Shown in pieces: positions 1 to 7,587 of a DNA stretch of 64,000 bases. Position numbers and translations under genes: made by a program. This stretch comes from Halotalea alkalilenta DSM 17697. GTDB lineage: Bacteria; Pseudomonadota; Gammaproteobacteria; Pseudomonadales; Halomonadaceae. Numbering within the stretch: the stretch's first letter is position 1; every line of letters starts with the position of its first letter. The notes beneath the pieces are model-generated. The model ran no database searches. It worked only from the letters and a program-made list of their open reading frames with translations, and was not told the origin of the DNA. The DNA lies in assembly GCF_000621205.1 (NCBI RefSeq), contig NZ_JHYY01000023.1, positions 1 through 64,000 on the forward strand, read 5' to 3'.

Positions 1-2
1 GG

Positions 3-230
3 ATGGCGGGTCGCCGAGGTGGATTGATCGCCAATATCGCCCTGGCGCGCAAACTCGCGGCGCTGTTCTGGCGCGTCATGGTCAAAGGATTGGACTATGT
101 CGAACACGGACTCCAGTACTACGAGGCACAGGCGCTGGAAACCAAACGACGTTCCATGCGTCGACTCGCCAAGCAGCTCGGGTTCTCCGTGACGCCCATC
201 CAGACTGAAGGTCAAAATGCTTCTGCCTGA
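3..230 (+). CDS. IS110-family transposase, C-terminal fragment (cut by window edge)
   Basis: About 75 residues remain, entering from the left edge, so the true start lies outside the window. The visible part looks like the C-terminal end of the IS110/IS116 (COG3547) transposase domain: a basic GRRGG stretch, then an ALARKLAALFW-type helix that is typical of these enzymes, then a charged tail. These proteins recombine circular insertion-sequence intermediates with a DEDD plus serine chemistry, but none of the catalytic residues can be seen here. The stop is followed by about 300 bases without a gene that contain two strong inverted repeats. Whether the element is intact cannot be judged. Assignment is by family resemblance only. 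Confidence 0.55.
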   Translation: MAGRRGGLIANIALARKLAALFWRVMVKGLDYVEHGLQYYEAQALETKRRSMRRLAKQLGFSVTPIQTEGQNASA

Positions 231-279
231 AAGTTGAGGAAGAACGATATGACGACCGCCCAATCTCCCCCCTGATCAT

Positions 280-307
280 CCCCCTGCCGAGGAGAACTCG
301 GAGGGGG
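280..307. terminator. Hairpin downstream of the IS110-like gene
   Basis: CCCCCT (280-285) pairs with AGGGGG (302-307), and CCGAG (287-291) with CTCGG (297-301). One G is bulged and the loop has five bases, giving an 11-bp stem. Only two T follow, so it is a weak candidate for an intrinsic terminator of the transposase gene. It could instead be a structured part of the element's right end. Confidence 0.4.
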
Positions 308-337
308 TTCATGGAAAGAGAGGGATACCGGGAACAT

Positions 338-367
338 GATGAAAATGAAGCCGGTTACATTTTCATC
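338..367. repeat. 30-bp near-palindrome upstream of the LacI-type gene
   Basis: GATGAAAATG (338-347) and CATTTTCATC (358-367) are perfect inverse complements around a 10-base centre that is itself partly symmetric (CCGG at 351-354). It lies in the 316-base gap between the transposase stop and the LacI-type start. It may be an operator, a hairpin, or part of the insertion-sequence end. Apart from this repeat and the hairpin at 280-307, nothing else is seen in the gap. Confidence 0.5.
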
Positions 368-546
368 CAGATTAACCTCGCATTGGGCGGGGGTCCATTG
401 AACCAAGGCCGCGTGCCGCCGGCCGTGGGGCCAGGAATATGCTGAGCGGACGCGGTGGGTAGGATTCGGTTAGGCTGGCTGCCCGTTGCCGCATCGCGGA
501 CACCGCGCGGTGAATGGGCCAGATCGACGCACAAGGATGGATAGGG

Positions 547-1551
547 ATGACCAACATACGCAAGGTCGCTGAATTGGCGGGGGTGTCCGTCGCGACCGTC
601 TCGCGGGCCTTGAAGTCTCCAGGGATCGTCGCGCCCTCGACTCGCGCCAAGGTACTGGAGGCGGTATCGGCGGCGGGCTACAGGCCCAATCTGATGGCGG
701 TGCAGTTTCGCTCCCAGCGCACCCACAATCTGGTCGTGCTGGTGCCGGCGATCGCCAATGTCTTCTTCGCCCGGGTGATCAGTGGCATCCAGGCGGCTGC
801 GCAGCAGCAAGGCTATGGTGTGCTGCTGTGCAACACGCTCGGCGAGGAGGAGATGGAGGAACGCTACGCGGGCTTGGTGGCGACCCGCCAGGCCGACGGG
901 CTGATCCAGCTACGCGCTTACGACCCGTTCAGATCCCATGTCTTTCCCGCAGGCACCGTGCTGCCGATGGTCAACGCCTGCGAAGTGCTCGACGATGCGC
1001 CGTGCCCGAGCGTGAAGCTGGACAACCGTGCGGCGGCACGCACGCTCACCGAGCATTTGATCGGGCTCGGCCATCGACGTATCGCGATGATCCAGGGGTC
1101 GCGCCGCAGCCCGTTGACCCGTGACCGGATGGCGGGATATCGCGATGCGCTGGAGGCGGCCGGGGTGGCCTTCGATGATCAGCTGGTCTGTCCGGGGAAT
1201 TTCACCCTGGGTGCTGGGTTCGATGCAGCGGGCGGCCTGATGGCGCTGGACAATCCTCCGACGGCGATCTTCTGCGAAAGCGACGAGATGGCGATCGGCG
1301 CCATGCAGCGGATCAAGCGCCTTGGGCTCAGCGTGCCGGGAGACGTCTCGGTGGCAGGGTTCGACGACATCGCGTTCTCCTCCTACAGTGATCCGCCGTT
1401 GACCACCATCGCCCAACCCGCCGAAGCCTTCGGCAGCCAAGCGGTGACCATGCTGATCGATCTGCTCGAGGGCAGGGGAGCGACTCCCGCGGCGCGCGTG
1501 GTGCTGCCCTATCGACTGGTGGTCCGCAGCAGTACCGCACCGCCTCCTTAG
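547..1551 (+). CDS. LacI-family transcriptional regulator
   Basis: A 334-residue protein with the standard LacI plan. An N-terminal helix-turn-helix (residues about 3-22, IRKVAELAGVSVATVSRAL) is followed by a hinge helix near 45-60, then a two-lobed periplasmic-binding-like sensor domain ending around residue 330. The start at 547 is preferred over an in-frame ATG at 514 because the HTH begins immediately after it and an AAGGATGG-like ribosome site precedes it. The CytR/PurR-like spacing suggests a sugar or nucleoside ligand, but the effector cannot be read from sequence. No metabolic target gene is adjacent: upstream is insertion-sequence debris and downstream is the tus operon. It may act on distant genes or on itself. 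Confidence 0.9.
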   Translation: MTNIRKVAELAGVSVATVSRALKSPGIVAPSTRAKVLEAVSAAGYRPNLMAVQFRSQRTHNLVVLVPAIANVFFARVISGIQAAAQQQGYGVLLCNTLGEEEMEERYAGLVATRQADGLIQLRAYDPFRSHVFPAGTVLPMVNACEVLDDAPCPSVKLDNRAAARTLTEHLIGLGHRRIAMIQGSRRSPLTRDRMAGYRDALEAAGVAFDDQLVCPGNFTLGAGFDAAGGLMALDNPPTAIFCESDEMAIGAMQRIKRLGLSVPGDVSVAGFDDIAFSSYSDPPLTTIAQPAEAFGSQAVTMLIDLLEGRGATPAARVVLPYRLVVRSSTAPPP

Positions 1552-1661
1552 CATGCCCTTTTGTCGAAGCGGCGTTCGGCCGGTCCGCCGGCGCCGGTTG
1601 CGGCACCTTGGGCGGCATGAATGCTAGAATGGCGCTTTGTCCGATCAGTCTGGGCTCATCG

Positions 1662-2063
1662 ATGAACGACGGCTTGCGCTACACCCTGCTGGTCATGGGC
1701 GCTCCTTACAGTCGCCAGGCCTCGCACTCGGCGCTGCGCTTCGGCGAGGCGCTGGTCGCCGCGAACCATCGGCTCGAAGGGGTGTTCTTCTACCATGACG
1801 GGGTCTACAACGCGGCGCGGCTGATGACGCCGCCTCAGGACGAGCCGAGGCTCGCATCGCGCTGGCAGGCGCTTGCCGATGCGAGCGGCGCGCGGCTGAT
1901 GGTCTGCGTCGCCTCGGCGCTGAAGCGCGGTCTGCTCGACGCCCGCGAGGCCGAGCGTCACGGGGTGCGGGGCGAAACCCTCGCGCCGGGCTTCGAACTG
2001 GCGGGGTTGGGCCAGCTGGTTCATGCTACCGCGATCAGCGACCGTACCTTGACCTTCGCCTGA
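1662..2063 (+). CDS. tusD: Sulfurtransferase complex subunit TusD
   Basis: TusD (DsrE family) is the sulfur-carrying subunit of the TusBCD hexamer. It takes persulfide sulfur from TusA and passes it to TusE for MnmA-dependent 2-thiolation of tRNA wobble uridine. The protein is 133 residues. The expected sulfur-acceptor cysteine is Cys82, in a MVCVASALKRG context that matches Cys78 of the E. coli protein. The start at 1662 (MNDGLRYTLL) is chosen because the longer in-frame version from 1608 adds an unconserved leader. It is the first gene of the tusDCBE operon, with tusC starting 35 bases after its stop. Confidence 0.93.
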   Translation: MNDGLRYTLLVMGAPYSRQASHSALRFGEALVAANHRLEGVFFYHDGVYNAARLMTPPQDEPRLASRWQALADASGARLMVCVASALKRGLLDAREAERHGVRGETLAPGFELAGLGQLVHATAISDRTLTFA

Positions 2064-2098
2064 CCGGTACCTTCTTCGCCGACTCACTGGATCGTTCG

Positions 2099-2458
2099 AT
2101 GCCCGATACGCCCGTCTCCTTGCTGATCGTCGTTCGCCATGCGCCGCATGGCACCAGCTGGCTGCGCGAAGCGCTCGATCTCGCCCTGGTCGGGGCGACG
2201 TTCGGCTGCGAGGTGGCGCTCCATTTCTGCGACGAGGGCGTCATGGCGCTGGTCGAGGGGCAGGGTGCTGGCGCCTTGGGTCAGAAGGGCACCGCGCCGA
2301 CGATCGACGCGCTCTCGCTCTACGATATCGAGCGGCTCTACGTCGACGAGTCTTCGCTGAGCGATCGAGGGTTGGACTCCGAGGCACTGGCCCACGAGGT
2401 CGAATTCGCCGAGCTGGCCGAGCTGGTTCGCGAGTTCGACCGAGTCTTCACCTTCTGA
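2099..2458 (+). CDS. tusC: Sulfurtransferase complex subunit TusC
   Basis: A 119-residue DsrF-like subunit of the cytoplasmic TusBCD complex. The N-terminal strand SLLIVVRHAPHGTSWLREALD and the later FDRVFTF end are typical of TusC. The subunit is structural and has no strictly required catalytic cysteine. It follows tusD by 35 bases and precedes tusB by 11, as in the canonical gene order. Confidence 0.9.
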   Translation: MPDTPVSLLIVVRHAPHGTSWLREALDLALVGATFGCEVALHFCDEGVMALVEGQGAGALGQKGTAPTIDALSLYDIERLYVDESSLSDRGLDSEALAHEVEFAELAELVREFDRVFTF

Positions 2459-2469
2459 TTGGAGCCAGG

Positions 2470-2763
2470 ATGATCCTCCACCTGCTCAACCGCTCACCGT
2501 TCGAGGCCGAATCGCTCATCGCAAGGCTCGTGGCGACGCTTGCCGAGGGCGATGCGCTGCTGCTGATCGAGGACGGCGTCAATGGGGCCCTCGCGCCGGG
2601 CGTCGCGCGCTTGGCGCGCACGCCCGCGAAGCTCTACGCGCTGCGCGAGGATCTCGATGCGCGAGGGCTCTCCTCGCGAGTGGCCGCGGGCATCGAAGTC
2701 ATCGACGTTGGCGGATTCGTCGAGCTGAGCGCGAAGTGCGCAAAGACGATCAGTTGGTACTAG
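2470..2763 (+). CDS. tusB: Sulfurtransferase complex subunit TusB
   Basis: A 97-residue DsrH-like subunit. MILHLLNRSPFE at the N-terminus and LLLIEDGVNGAL in the middle are recognisable TusB signatures, and the protein ends in ISWY. It completes the TusBCD hexamer. A GGAGCCAGG ribosome site lies just ahead of the ATG. It is the third gene of the operon, followed by tusE. Confidence 0.9.
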   Translation: MILHLLNRSPFEAESLIARLVATLAEGDALLLIEDGVNGALAPGVARLARTPAKLYALREDLDARGLSSRVAAGIEVIDVGGFVELSAKCAKTISWY

Positions 2764-2792
2764 CCCCGACAGCGAACCAGCAAGGAGTGCAG

Positions 2793-3149
2793 ATGAGCGA
2801 TATCCGGCTCGAGCTCGACGGACGATCGATCGCCCTCGATCCCGAAGGCTACCTGGTCGAACTGGCGCAGTGGACGCCCGAGGTGGCGATGGCGCTCGCT
2901 GCGCGCGAAGGGCGCGAGCTCGATGCGCGGCACTGGGAGATTCTCGAGCTTTTGCGCGAGTTCTATGCGCGCTTCGAGCTTTCACCGGCGATGCGCCCGC
3001 TGATCAAGGCAGTGCGCGCCTCGCTCGGAGACGAGAAGGGCAGCTCGCTCTATCTGCTCGCCCTGTTTCCCGAAGGCGGCGCGCAGGAGAGTCCTGCACG
3101 GATCGCCGCCCGTCTCGCCGGGCTGCCCAAGCCCACCAACTGTCACTGA
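2793..3149 (+). CDS. tusE: Sulfur relay protein TusE (DsrC family)
   Basis: TusE accepts persulfide sulfur from TusD and delivers it to the MnmA-tRNA complex. The 118-residue protein has the DsrC fold signature (YLVELAQWTPEVAMALA, then HWEILELLREFY) and the flexible C-terminal arm LPKPTNCH, with the essential cysteine next to last (Cys117). The start at 2793 is preceded by AAGGAG with good spacing, and the longer reading from 2736 would overlap tusB. It closes the tusDCBE operon, and acpH begins two bases after its stop. Confidence 0.93.
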   Translation: MSDIRLELDGRSIALDPEGYLVELAQWTPEVAMALAAREGRELDARHWEILELLREFYARFELSPAMRPLIKAVRASLGDEKGSSLYLLALFPEGGAQESPARIAARLAGLPKPTNCH

Positions 3150-3151
3150 CG

Positions 3152-3697
3152 ATGAACTTCATCGGGCACGCCTTGCTCGCCGCCTCCGGCAGCGACGATT
3201 TCCTCTTCGGCAACCTGGTCGCGGACGGCATCAAAGGGGCCGAGCTCGGCCATCTGCCGGCCGAGGTCGAGCGCGGGGTGCGCATGCACCGGCGCGTCGA
3301 CGCGACGATCGATCATCATCCCGAGGTCCGCGCGCTGCTCGAGATCATTCCCGAGCGCCGGGTCGCCGGCGTCGCGCTGGATATCGTCTGGGATCACTTC
3401 CTCGCCCGCGACCGCCTCGACCCGGGGCTCGCCGCGCGCTGCTATCGGCTGCTCTCCAGCCGCGCGCTGCCCGAGCGGCAGGCGCCGCTGCTCGAAGCGC
3501 TGGTCGCCGGTCGCTGGCTCGAGCGATACGCGGATTTCGCTTTCACCCTCGGCGCGATCGAAGGCGTCGGTCGGCGGCTGAGCGGCCCCAATCGCCTCGC
3601 CGCGCTGAGCCCTTGGCTTTCAGAGCACTACCCGCTGCTCCAGAGCACCTACGCGCGGCTATGGCCCGATCTCGAACGCCGGCTTTCGAGCGCCTGA
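3152..3697 (+). CDS. acpH: Acyl-carrier-protein phosphodiesterase
   Basis: A 181-residue DUF479/AcpH protein that removes the 4'-phosphopantetheine group from holo-ACP. Family marks are the N-terminal MNFIGHALLA, a GNLVADGIKG segment, and the HRRVDATIDHHPE metal-binding region (an HD-like hydrolase fold), then DIVWDHFLA. The ATG at 3152 starts two bases after the tusE stop, so it is probably co-transcribed with the tus genes. It is slightly shorter than E. coli AcpH (about 193 residues). Confidence 0.88.
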   Translation: MNFIGHALLAASGSDDFLFGNLVADGIKGAELGHLPAEVERGVRMHRRVDATIDHHPEVRALLEIIPERRVAGVALDIVWDHFLARDRLDPGLAARCYRLLSSRALPERQAPLLEALVAGRWLERYADFAFTLGAIEGVGRRLSGPNRLAALSPWLSEHYPLLQSTYARLWPDLERRLSSA

Positions 3698-3707
3698 GCG
3701 CCGCTGC

Positions 3708-3727
3708 AGGGCGTGCTACCACGCCCT
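3708..3727. terminator. Convergent hairpin between acpH and moeA
   Basis: AGGGCGTG (3708-3715) and CACGCCCT (3720-3727) form a perfect 8-bp stem with a 4-base loop. It lies between two convergent genes and overlaps the moeA stop by two bases. There is no clear T run on either side, so it is a plausible but weak two-way terminator. Confidence 0.45.
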
Positions 3728-4934
3728 AGCGCAGCAGCAGGCAGTCGATCATCGCGCCGGGGTGGATCTCGGCATTGGGCGGGATCACCGCCAGGGCATC
3801 GGCATCGATGCATGGGCGCAGCAGCGACGAGTCCTGGTCGGGATAGGAGAAGGCGCAGGCCACGCCGTCCTGGCGCTGGTGGTCGAGCTTCACCCGCATG
3901 TAGTGCCAGCGCCCGCTGGTGCGTTCGCTGAACTGCGCGCACGCACGCAGCCGGGGCAGGGCGGCGAGGGCGGGGGCGCCGAGCAAGGCGGCGGCGAGCG
4001 GGCGCAGGAACAGCCAGGCGCCGACGAAGCTCGACACCGGGTTGCCGGCCAGGCCGACGAAGCAGGCCTCGCCCCCGGACTCGCGCGGCAGCCGCCCCAG
4101 CGCCAGCGGTTTGCCGGGGCGGATATCGAGGCGCCACAGGCTCAGCCGGCCACGGCTCTCGACCGCGGCGCGCACGTGGTCCTCCTCACCGACCGAGACC
4201 CCGCCGCTGGTGACCACCACATCGGTATGCTGCGCCGCAGCGCCGAGCGCATCGGCGGTGGCGTCGAACCGGTCGGCGACCCGCTGGCTATCGATCACCT
4301 CGAAGCCGAAGCGTGGCAGCAGGGCGCCGAGCATGTAGCGATTGGAGTCGTAGATCCGCCCCTCCGGCAGCGGCTCGCCGGGGGCGGTCAGCTCGTCCCC
4401 GGTGGCCAGCAGTGCGACCCTGGGGCGGCGGCGCACCGCGACCCGGGCATGGCCCTGGGAGGCGATCATCCCGACCGCGGCGGCGTCGAGCCAATGACCC
4501 GCCTGGAGCAGTGTTTCGCCCGCGGCGAGCTCGCGCCCGCGGCGGCGGACGTTGCCACCCGGCTCCACGCCCGCCGGCATCTCGGCCGATCCATCGCTCG
4601 CCTTCACCTGCTCTTGCATCACCACGCAGTCGGCACCGGGCGGCAGCGGCGCGCCGGTGAAGATCCGCGCGCAGCTGCCGGGGGCGAGGGGCGCTGGGGC
4701 GGTACCCGCGGCGATGCGCTGGGTGACCGGCAGCCGGCGCCCGGCGTCGGCCGCGCGCAGGGCATAGCCATCCATCGCGCTGGCGTCGAAAGGCGGGGCG
4801 TCGCGCAGCGCCACGATCGGTTCGGCGAGCACGCGCCCGCAGGCCGACTCGAGGGCGACGATCTCACGCTCGACCGGCGAGACACCCTCGAGCAGGGTCT
4901 CGAGGGCCTGCGCCAGGGTGTGCAGCTCAGCCAT
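3726..4934 (-). CDS. moeA: Molybdopterin molybdenumtransferase MoeA
   Basis: MoeA inserts molybdate into adenylylated molybdopterin. The 402-residue protein carries the MoeA N-terminal motif PPFDASAMDGYAL, the GTAPAPLAPGSCARIFTGAPLPPGAD segment, the MoaB/Mog-like domain with VVTSGGVSVGEEDH, and the C-terminal domain with FVGLAGNPVSS. The start at 4934 (MAELHTLAQ) is preferred. A second in-frame ATG at 4949 would lengthen the overlap with moaB from 8 to 23 bases. It is the last gene of the minus-strand DUF1244-moaB-moeA operon. Confidence 0.95.
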   Translation of the reverse strand: MAELHTLAQALETLLEGVSPVEREIVALESACGRVLAEPIVALRDAPPFDASAMDGYALRAADAGRRLPVTQRIAAGTAPAPLAPGSCARIFTGAPLPPGADCVVMQEQVKASDGSAEMPAGVEPGGNVRRRGRELAAGETLLQAGHWLDAAAVGMIASQGHARVAVRRRPRVALLATGDELTAPGEPLPEGRIYDSNRYMLGALLPRFGFEVIDSQRVADRFDATADALGAAAQHTDVVVTSGGVSVGEEDHVRAAVESRGRLSLWRLDIRPGKPLALGRLPRESGGEACFVGLAGNPVSSFVGAWLFLRPLAAALLGAPALAALPRLRACAQFSERTSGRWHYMRVKLDHQRQDGVACAFSYPDQDSSLLRPCIDADALAVIPPNAEIHPGAMIDCLLLR

Positions 4935-5454
4935 GGCCGTGGTTCCCATGCAGGACGAGGCTGGCGAAGTTGCACGGGCGGTGGCGGCAGTCGAGCTGCT
5001 CGACCAGGATACGATCCCAGGCGGTGCGGCAGGCGCCGGTCGAGCCGGGCAGGCAGAACACCACGGTGGCGTTGGCGAAGCCGGCCAGCGCCCTGCTCTG
5101 GATCGTCGAGCTGCCGATCTCGGCATGGGATAGCTGGCGGAACAGTTCGCCGAAGCCGTCGATGTGGCTGTCGAACAGCACGCCGACGGCTTCGGGGGTG
5201 GAGTCCCTGCCGGTGAAGCCAGTGCCGCCGGTGGTCAGCACCACCTGCACCGCCGGATCGGCGATCCAGGCCGCGACCTCGGCGCGAATCAGGTACTTGT
5301 CGTCGGGGACGATGCGCTTGGCGTGGAGGCGGTGGCCGGCGGACTCGAGCCGCTCGACCAGGGTGCGACCCGAGCCGTCGGTGTGTTCGTCTCGGCTGTC
5401 GGAAATCGTCAGTACCGCGACCGACAGCGCGGTGAAGGCGATGTCCGCGCTCAC
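4927..5454 (-). CDS. moaB: Molybdenum cofactor biosynthesis protein MoaB/Mog
   Basis: A 175-residue molybdopterin adenylyltransferase-type protein. Visible motifs are LSVAVLTISDSR with DEHTDGSGRTLVE, VLTTGGTGFTGRDSTPEA, and FCLPGSTGACRTAWDRIL. The start is set at a GTG (5454) that overlaps the TGA of the upstream DUF1244 gene in a GTGA tetranucleotide, and the conserved domain begins a few residues later. The open frame extends further upstream only as arginine-rich shadow sequence. Translational coupling with both neighbours is likely. Confidence 0.92.
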   Translation of the reverse strand: MSADIAFTALSVAVLTISDSRDEHTDGSGRTLVERLESAGHRLHAKRIVPDDKYLIRAEVAAWIADPAVQVVLTTGGTGFTGRDSTPEAVGVLFDSHIDGFGELFRQLSHAEIGSSTIQSRALAGFANATVVFCLPGSTGACRTAWDRILVEQLDCRHRPCNFASLVLHGNHGHG

Positions 5455-5768
5455 TGCCGCTGCTCCTTGGCGGCCTGGCGCGCGGCCAGCGCCTCGAGCT
5501 GCGCCGCGGTGGCGGGTGCCTGGAATTGGTTCTTCCACTCGTCGTAGGGCATGCCGTAGACATGTTCGCGAGCGGCTTCGTAGTCGAGCGCCAGGCCCTT
5601 TTGCCGGGCCGCCTCGACCAGCCATTTCGACAGGCAGTTGCGGCAGAAGTCGGCGAGGATCATCAGTTCGATGTTCTGGACTTCCTTGTGCTCGTCCAGA
5701 TGGGCGAGCAGGCGGCGAAAGGCGCTGGCCTCGAGCTCGGTGCGGGTGGCGGTATCGATGCCTTGCAT
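5451..5768 (-). CDS. DUF1244 family protein
   Basis: A 105-residue member of the DUF1244 (SMc04008-like) family, whose role is unknown. The core HLDEHKEVQNIELMILADFCRNCLSKWL, followed by YEAAREHVYGMPYDEWKNQFQ, is highly characteristic of the family. The start at 5768 has a strong GAGGAG ribosome site. It is the first gene of the minus-strand operon with moaB and moeA. This does not by itself make it a molybdenum-cofactor protein, since the family occurs widely without them. Confidence 0.88.
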   Translation of the reverse strand: MQGIDTATRTELEASAFRRLLAHLDEHKEVQNIELMILADFCRNCLSKWLVEAARQKGLALDYEAAREHVYGMPYDEWKNQFQAPATAAQLEALAARQAAKEQRQ

Positions 5769-5838
5769 CTCGGTTCTCCTCGGCGAAGGATTGAGAAGGC
5801 TGACGGGGATGATCTCCACGACGAGCCGGTAGACTGAA

Positions 5839-6474
5839 TCAGAGCGCGTCTTCGATGTAGGTGCAGACCGACAGCACCACCGCGTCCTGCTCGCTGATCG
5901 ATACCTTGGCATGCCCCATGTCGCTGTCGAAGTAGAGGCTGTCGCCGGCATCGAGGCGCAGCGGCTCGTAGAACTCGCTATAGAGCAGGATCGACCCTTC
6001 CAGCACCATCAGGAACTCCTCGCCCCCGTGGCGCACCCAATCGGAGAAGTCATCGATGCTACGCGCATGGACGATGGTCTTGAACGGCACCATTCGTTTG
6101 TGCGCGAGCTGCCAGGAGAGCAGCTCGTGCTCGTAGGTCGGGGTAGGGTGCGGCTTGCCTTCGTTGCGCCGGGTCAGGTCGCGGCGTCCGGCGGTGCGCT
6201 GTACCCCTCCCGGGCGCTTGAGCAGCTGTGGCAGGTCGAGGCCCAGGCCGTTGGCGAGCTTCTGCACCACTGCGAAGGTCGGCGAGGTCTGGTCGTTCTC
6301 GATCTTCGACAGCGTCGAGCGGGCGAGCCCGGTGCGCTGGCTGACCTCTTCTAGGGTCCATTGGCGCGCCAGTCGGAAGGCCTTCAGGCGTTCGCCAAGG
6401 CGCAGCGGTTCGATGAAGGGCTTGCGTCCGGCGGCGATGCGCAGGGCGGCGTCCTGGTCGAGGGAGTCGGTCAT
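5839..6474 (-). CDS. XRE-family regulator with C-terminal cupin domain
   Basis: A 211-residue protein. Residues about 26-80 hold an XRE-type helix-turn-helix (GERLKAFRLARQWTLEEVSQRTGLARSTLSKIE), and residues about 130-205 hold a cupin barrel (GGEEFLMVLEGSILLY, LDAGDSLYFDSDMGHA). This MerR-independent HTH_3 plus cupin arrangement is common in regulators of amino acid, polyamine or sugar metabolism (PuuR-like). The ligand is not predictable. It stands alone, with 70 bases to the DUF1244 operon and its own promoter space upstream. Confidence 0.9.
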   Translation of the reverse strand: MTDSLDQDAALRIAAGRKPFIEPLRLGERLKAFRLARQWTLEEVSQRTGLARSTLSKIENDQTSPTFAVVQKLANGLGLDLPQLLKRPGGVQRTAGRRDLTRRNEGKPHPTPTYEHELLSWQLAHKRMVPFKTIVHARSIDDFSDWVRHGGEEFLMVLEGSILLYSEFYEPLRLDAGDSLYFDSDMGHAKVSISEQDAVVLSVCTYIEDAL

Positions 6475-6539
6475 CGGTGAACGGTCGCGTCGGGAAGCTG
6501 TGATTCGGCCATCCTAGCACAGCGTGGCCGGGCAGCGGC

Positions 6540-7502
6540 TCAGCCCGGCAGCCCGGTCGGCGTCTCGCGCACGCCGAGCCCCGCGAGCGCGTCGAGGTGG
6601 AGCGCGACGCACCGCGACAGCGTCTTCGGCGCGTAGCCGCCTTCCAGTACCGAGACCAGCCGGCGCTGCGCGTGGCGCTCGGCGACGCCGAGGGCGAGAT
6701 GGGTCAGCTCGACGAAGTCGGCATCCTCGAAACACAGCTCGCCGATCGGATCCTCGCGATGGGCGTCGAAGCCGGCGGAGAGGAAAACCAGCTGGGGACG
6801 GTGGGCCTCGAGCCGGGGGAGCCAGTCGTGCGCGATCAGCTCGCGCAGGCGCTCTGCCCCCTCACCGGGGTCGAGGGCCGCATTGACCACGTTGGCTGGC
6901 GCTTCGCGCTGGTAGCGCCAGGGGAACAGGTCGCGCTGGAAGCTCGAGCAGATCAGTACGCCCGGGTCGTCGGCGAAGATGTCGATGCTGCCGTTGCACT
7001 GGTGCAGATCGAAATCGATCAGAGCGACGCGCTCGACGCCGTAGCGAAGACGAGCCTGGGCGATGCCTACGGCGACGTTGTTGTAGAGGCAGAATCCCAT
7101 CGCGCTGTCACGCTCGGCGTGATGCCCCGGCGGGCGTATCGCGCAGAAAGCGTTGTCGCACTGCTCGCGCATCACCAGGTCGACCGCGCGCGCGACGCCG
7201 CCCGCTGCGAGGCGGGCGGCGGTGAGGCGAGCAGCGTCGATCGGCGTGTCGGGGGCGGCTTCCAGCGCGCGATGCTCGGCGTCCGCCCGCTCCGCCAAGC
7301 GCTGGAGGCGGGCGAGATAGCGCTCGGCGTGCACCGCGAGGAGCTGCTCGTCGGTGGCCGGGCGGGCATCGAACTGATGCAACTGGCGATTGAGCCCGCG
7401 GGCGGCGAGCCGGGTCTCCAGCGCCTTGAGACGCAGCGGATTCTCCGGATGCTGATCGTTTTGATGGTGGAAGGCGGGATGGCTGATGAGGGCGGTGATC
7501 AT
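6540..7502 (-). CDS. Histone deacetylase family protein (class II type amidohydrolase)
   Basis: A 320-residue zinc-dependent deacetylase homologue (AcuC/AphA/HDAC superfamily). The active-site pair His127-His128 lies in RPPGHHAERD. The zinc ligands are Asp165 and His167 (DFDLH) and Asp246 (AGFDAHREDP), and the transition-state tyrosine is Tyr290 in LEGGYAP. The usual DxHHGNG is changed to DLHQCNG here, which keeps the metal ligands but alters the next residues. Substrates may be acetylated lysines, polyamines or other acetyl-amides. It is divergently transcribed from the PatZ-type lysine acetyltransferase, 85 bases away, suggesting a paired acetylation/deacetylation role. Confidence 0.9.
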   Translation of the reverse strand: MITALISHPAFHHQNDQHPENPLRLKALETRLAARGLNRQLHQFDARPATDEQLLAVHAERYLARLQRLAERADAEHRALEAAPDTPIDAARLTAARLAAGGVARAVDLVMREQCDNAFCAIRPPGHHAERDSAMGFCLYNNVAVGIAQARLRYGVERVALIDFDLHQCNGSIDIFADDPGVLICSSFQRDLFPWRYQREAPANVVNAALDPGEGAERLRELIAHDWLPRLEAHRPQLVFLSAGFDAHREDPIGELCFEDADFVELTHLALGVAERHAQRRLVSVLEGGYAPKTLSRCVALHLDALAGLGVRETPTGLPG

Positions 7503-7587
7503 CCGCGGGTCCTGTCTGGATGGGCGTCGCGGCCGGGTGTTGCGCCTGCGATCGTGCGTGACTCCATGTTGCGCTATAGACTAGGGG

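Noticed and set aside
3762-5216. 484-residue open frame antisense to moeA/moaB
   Set aside because: Antisense shadow; the opposite strand holds well-conserved MoeA and MoaB.
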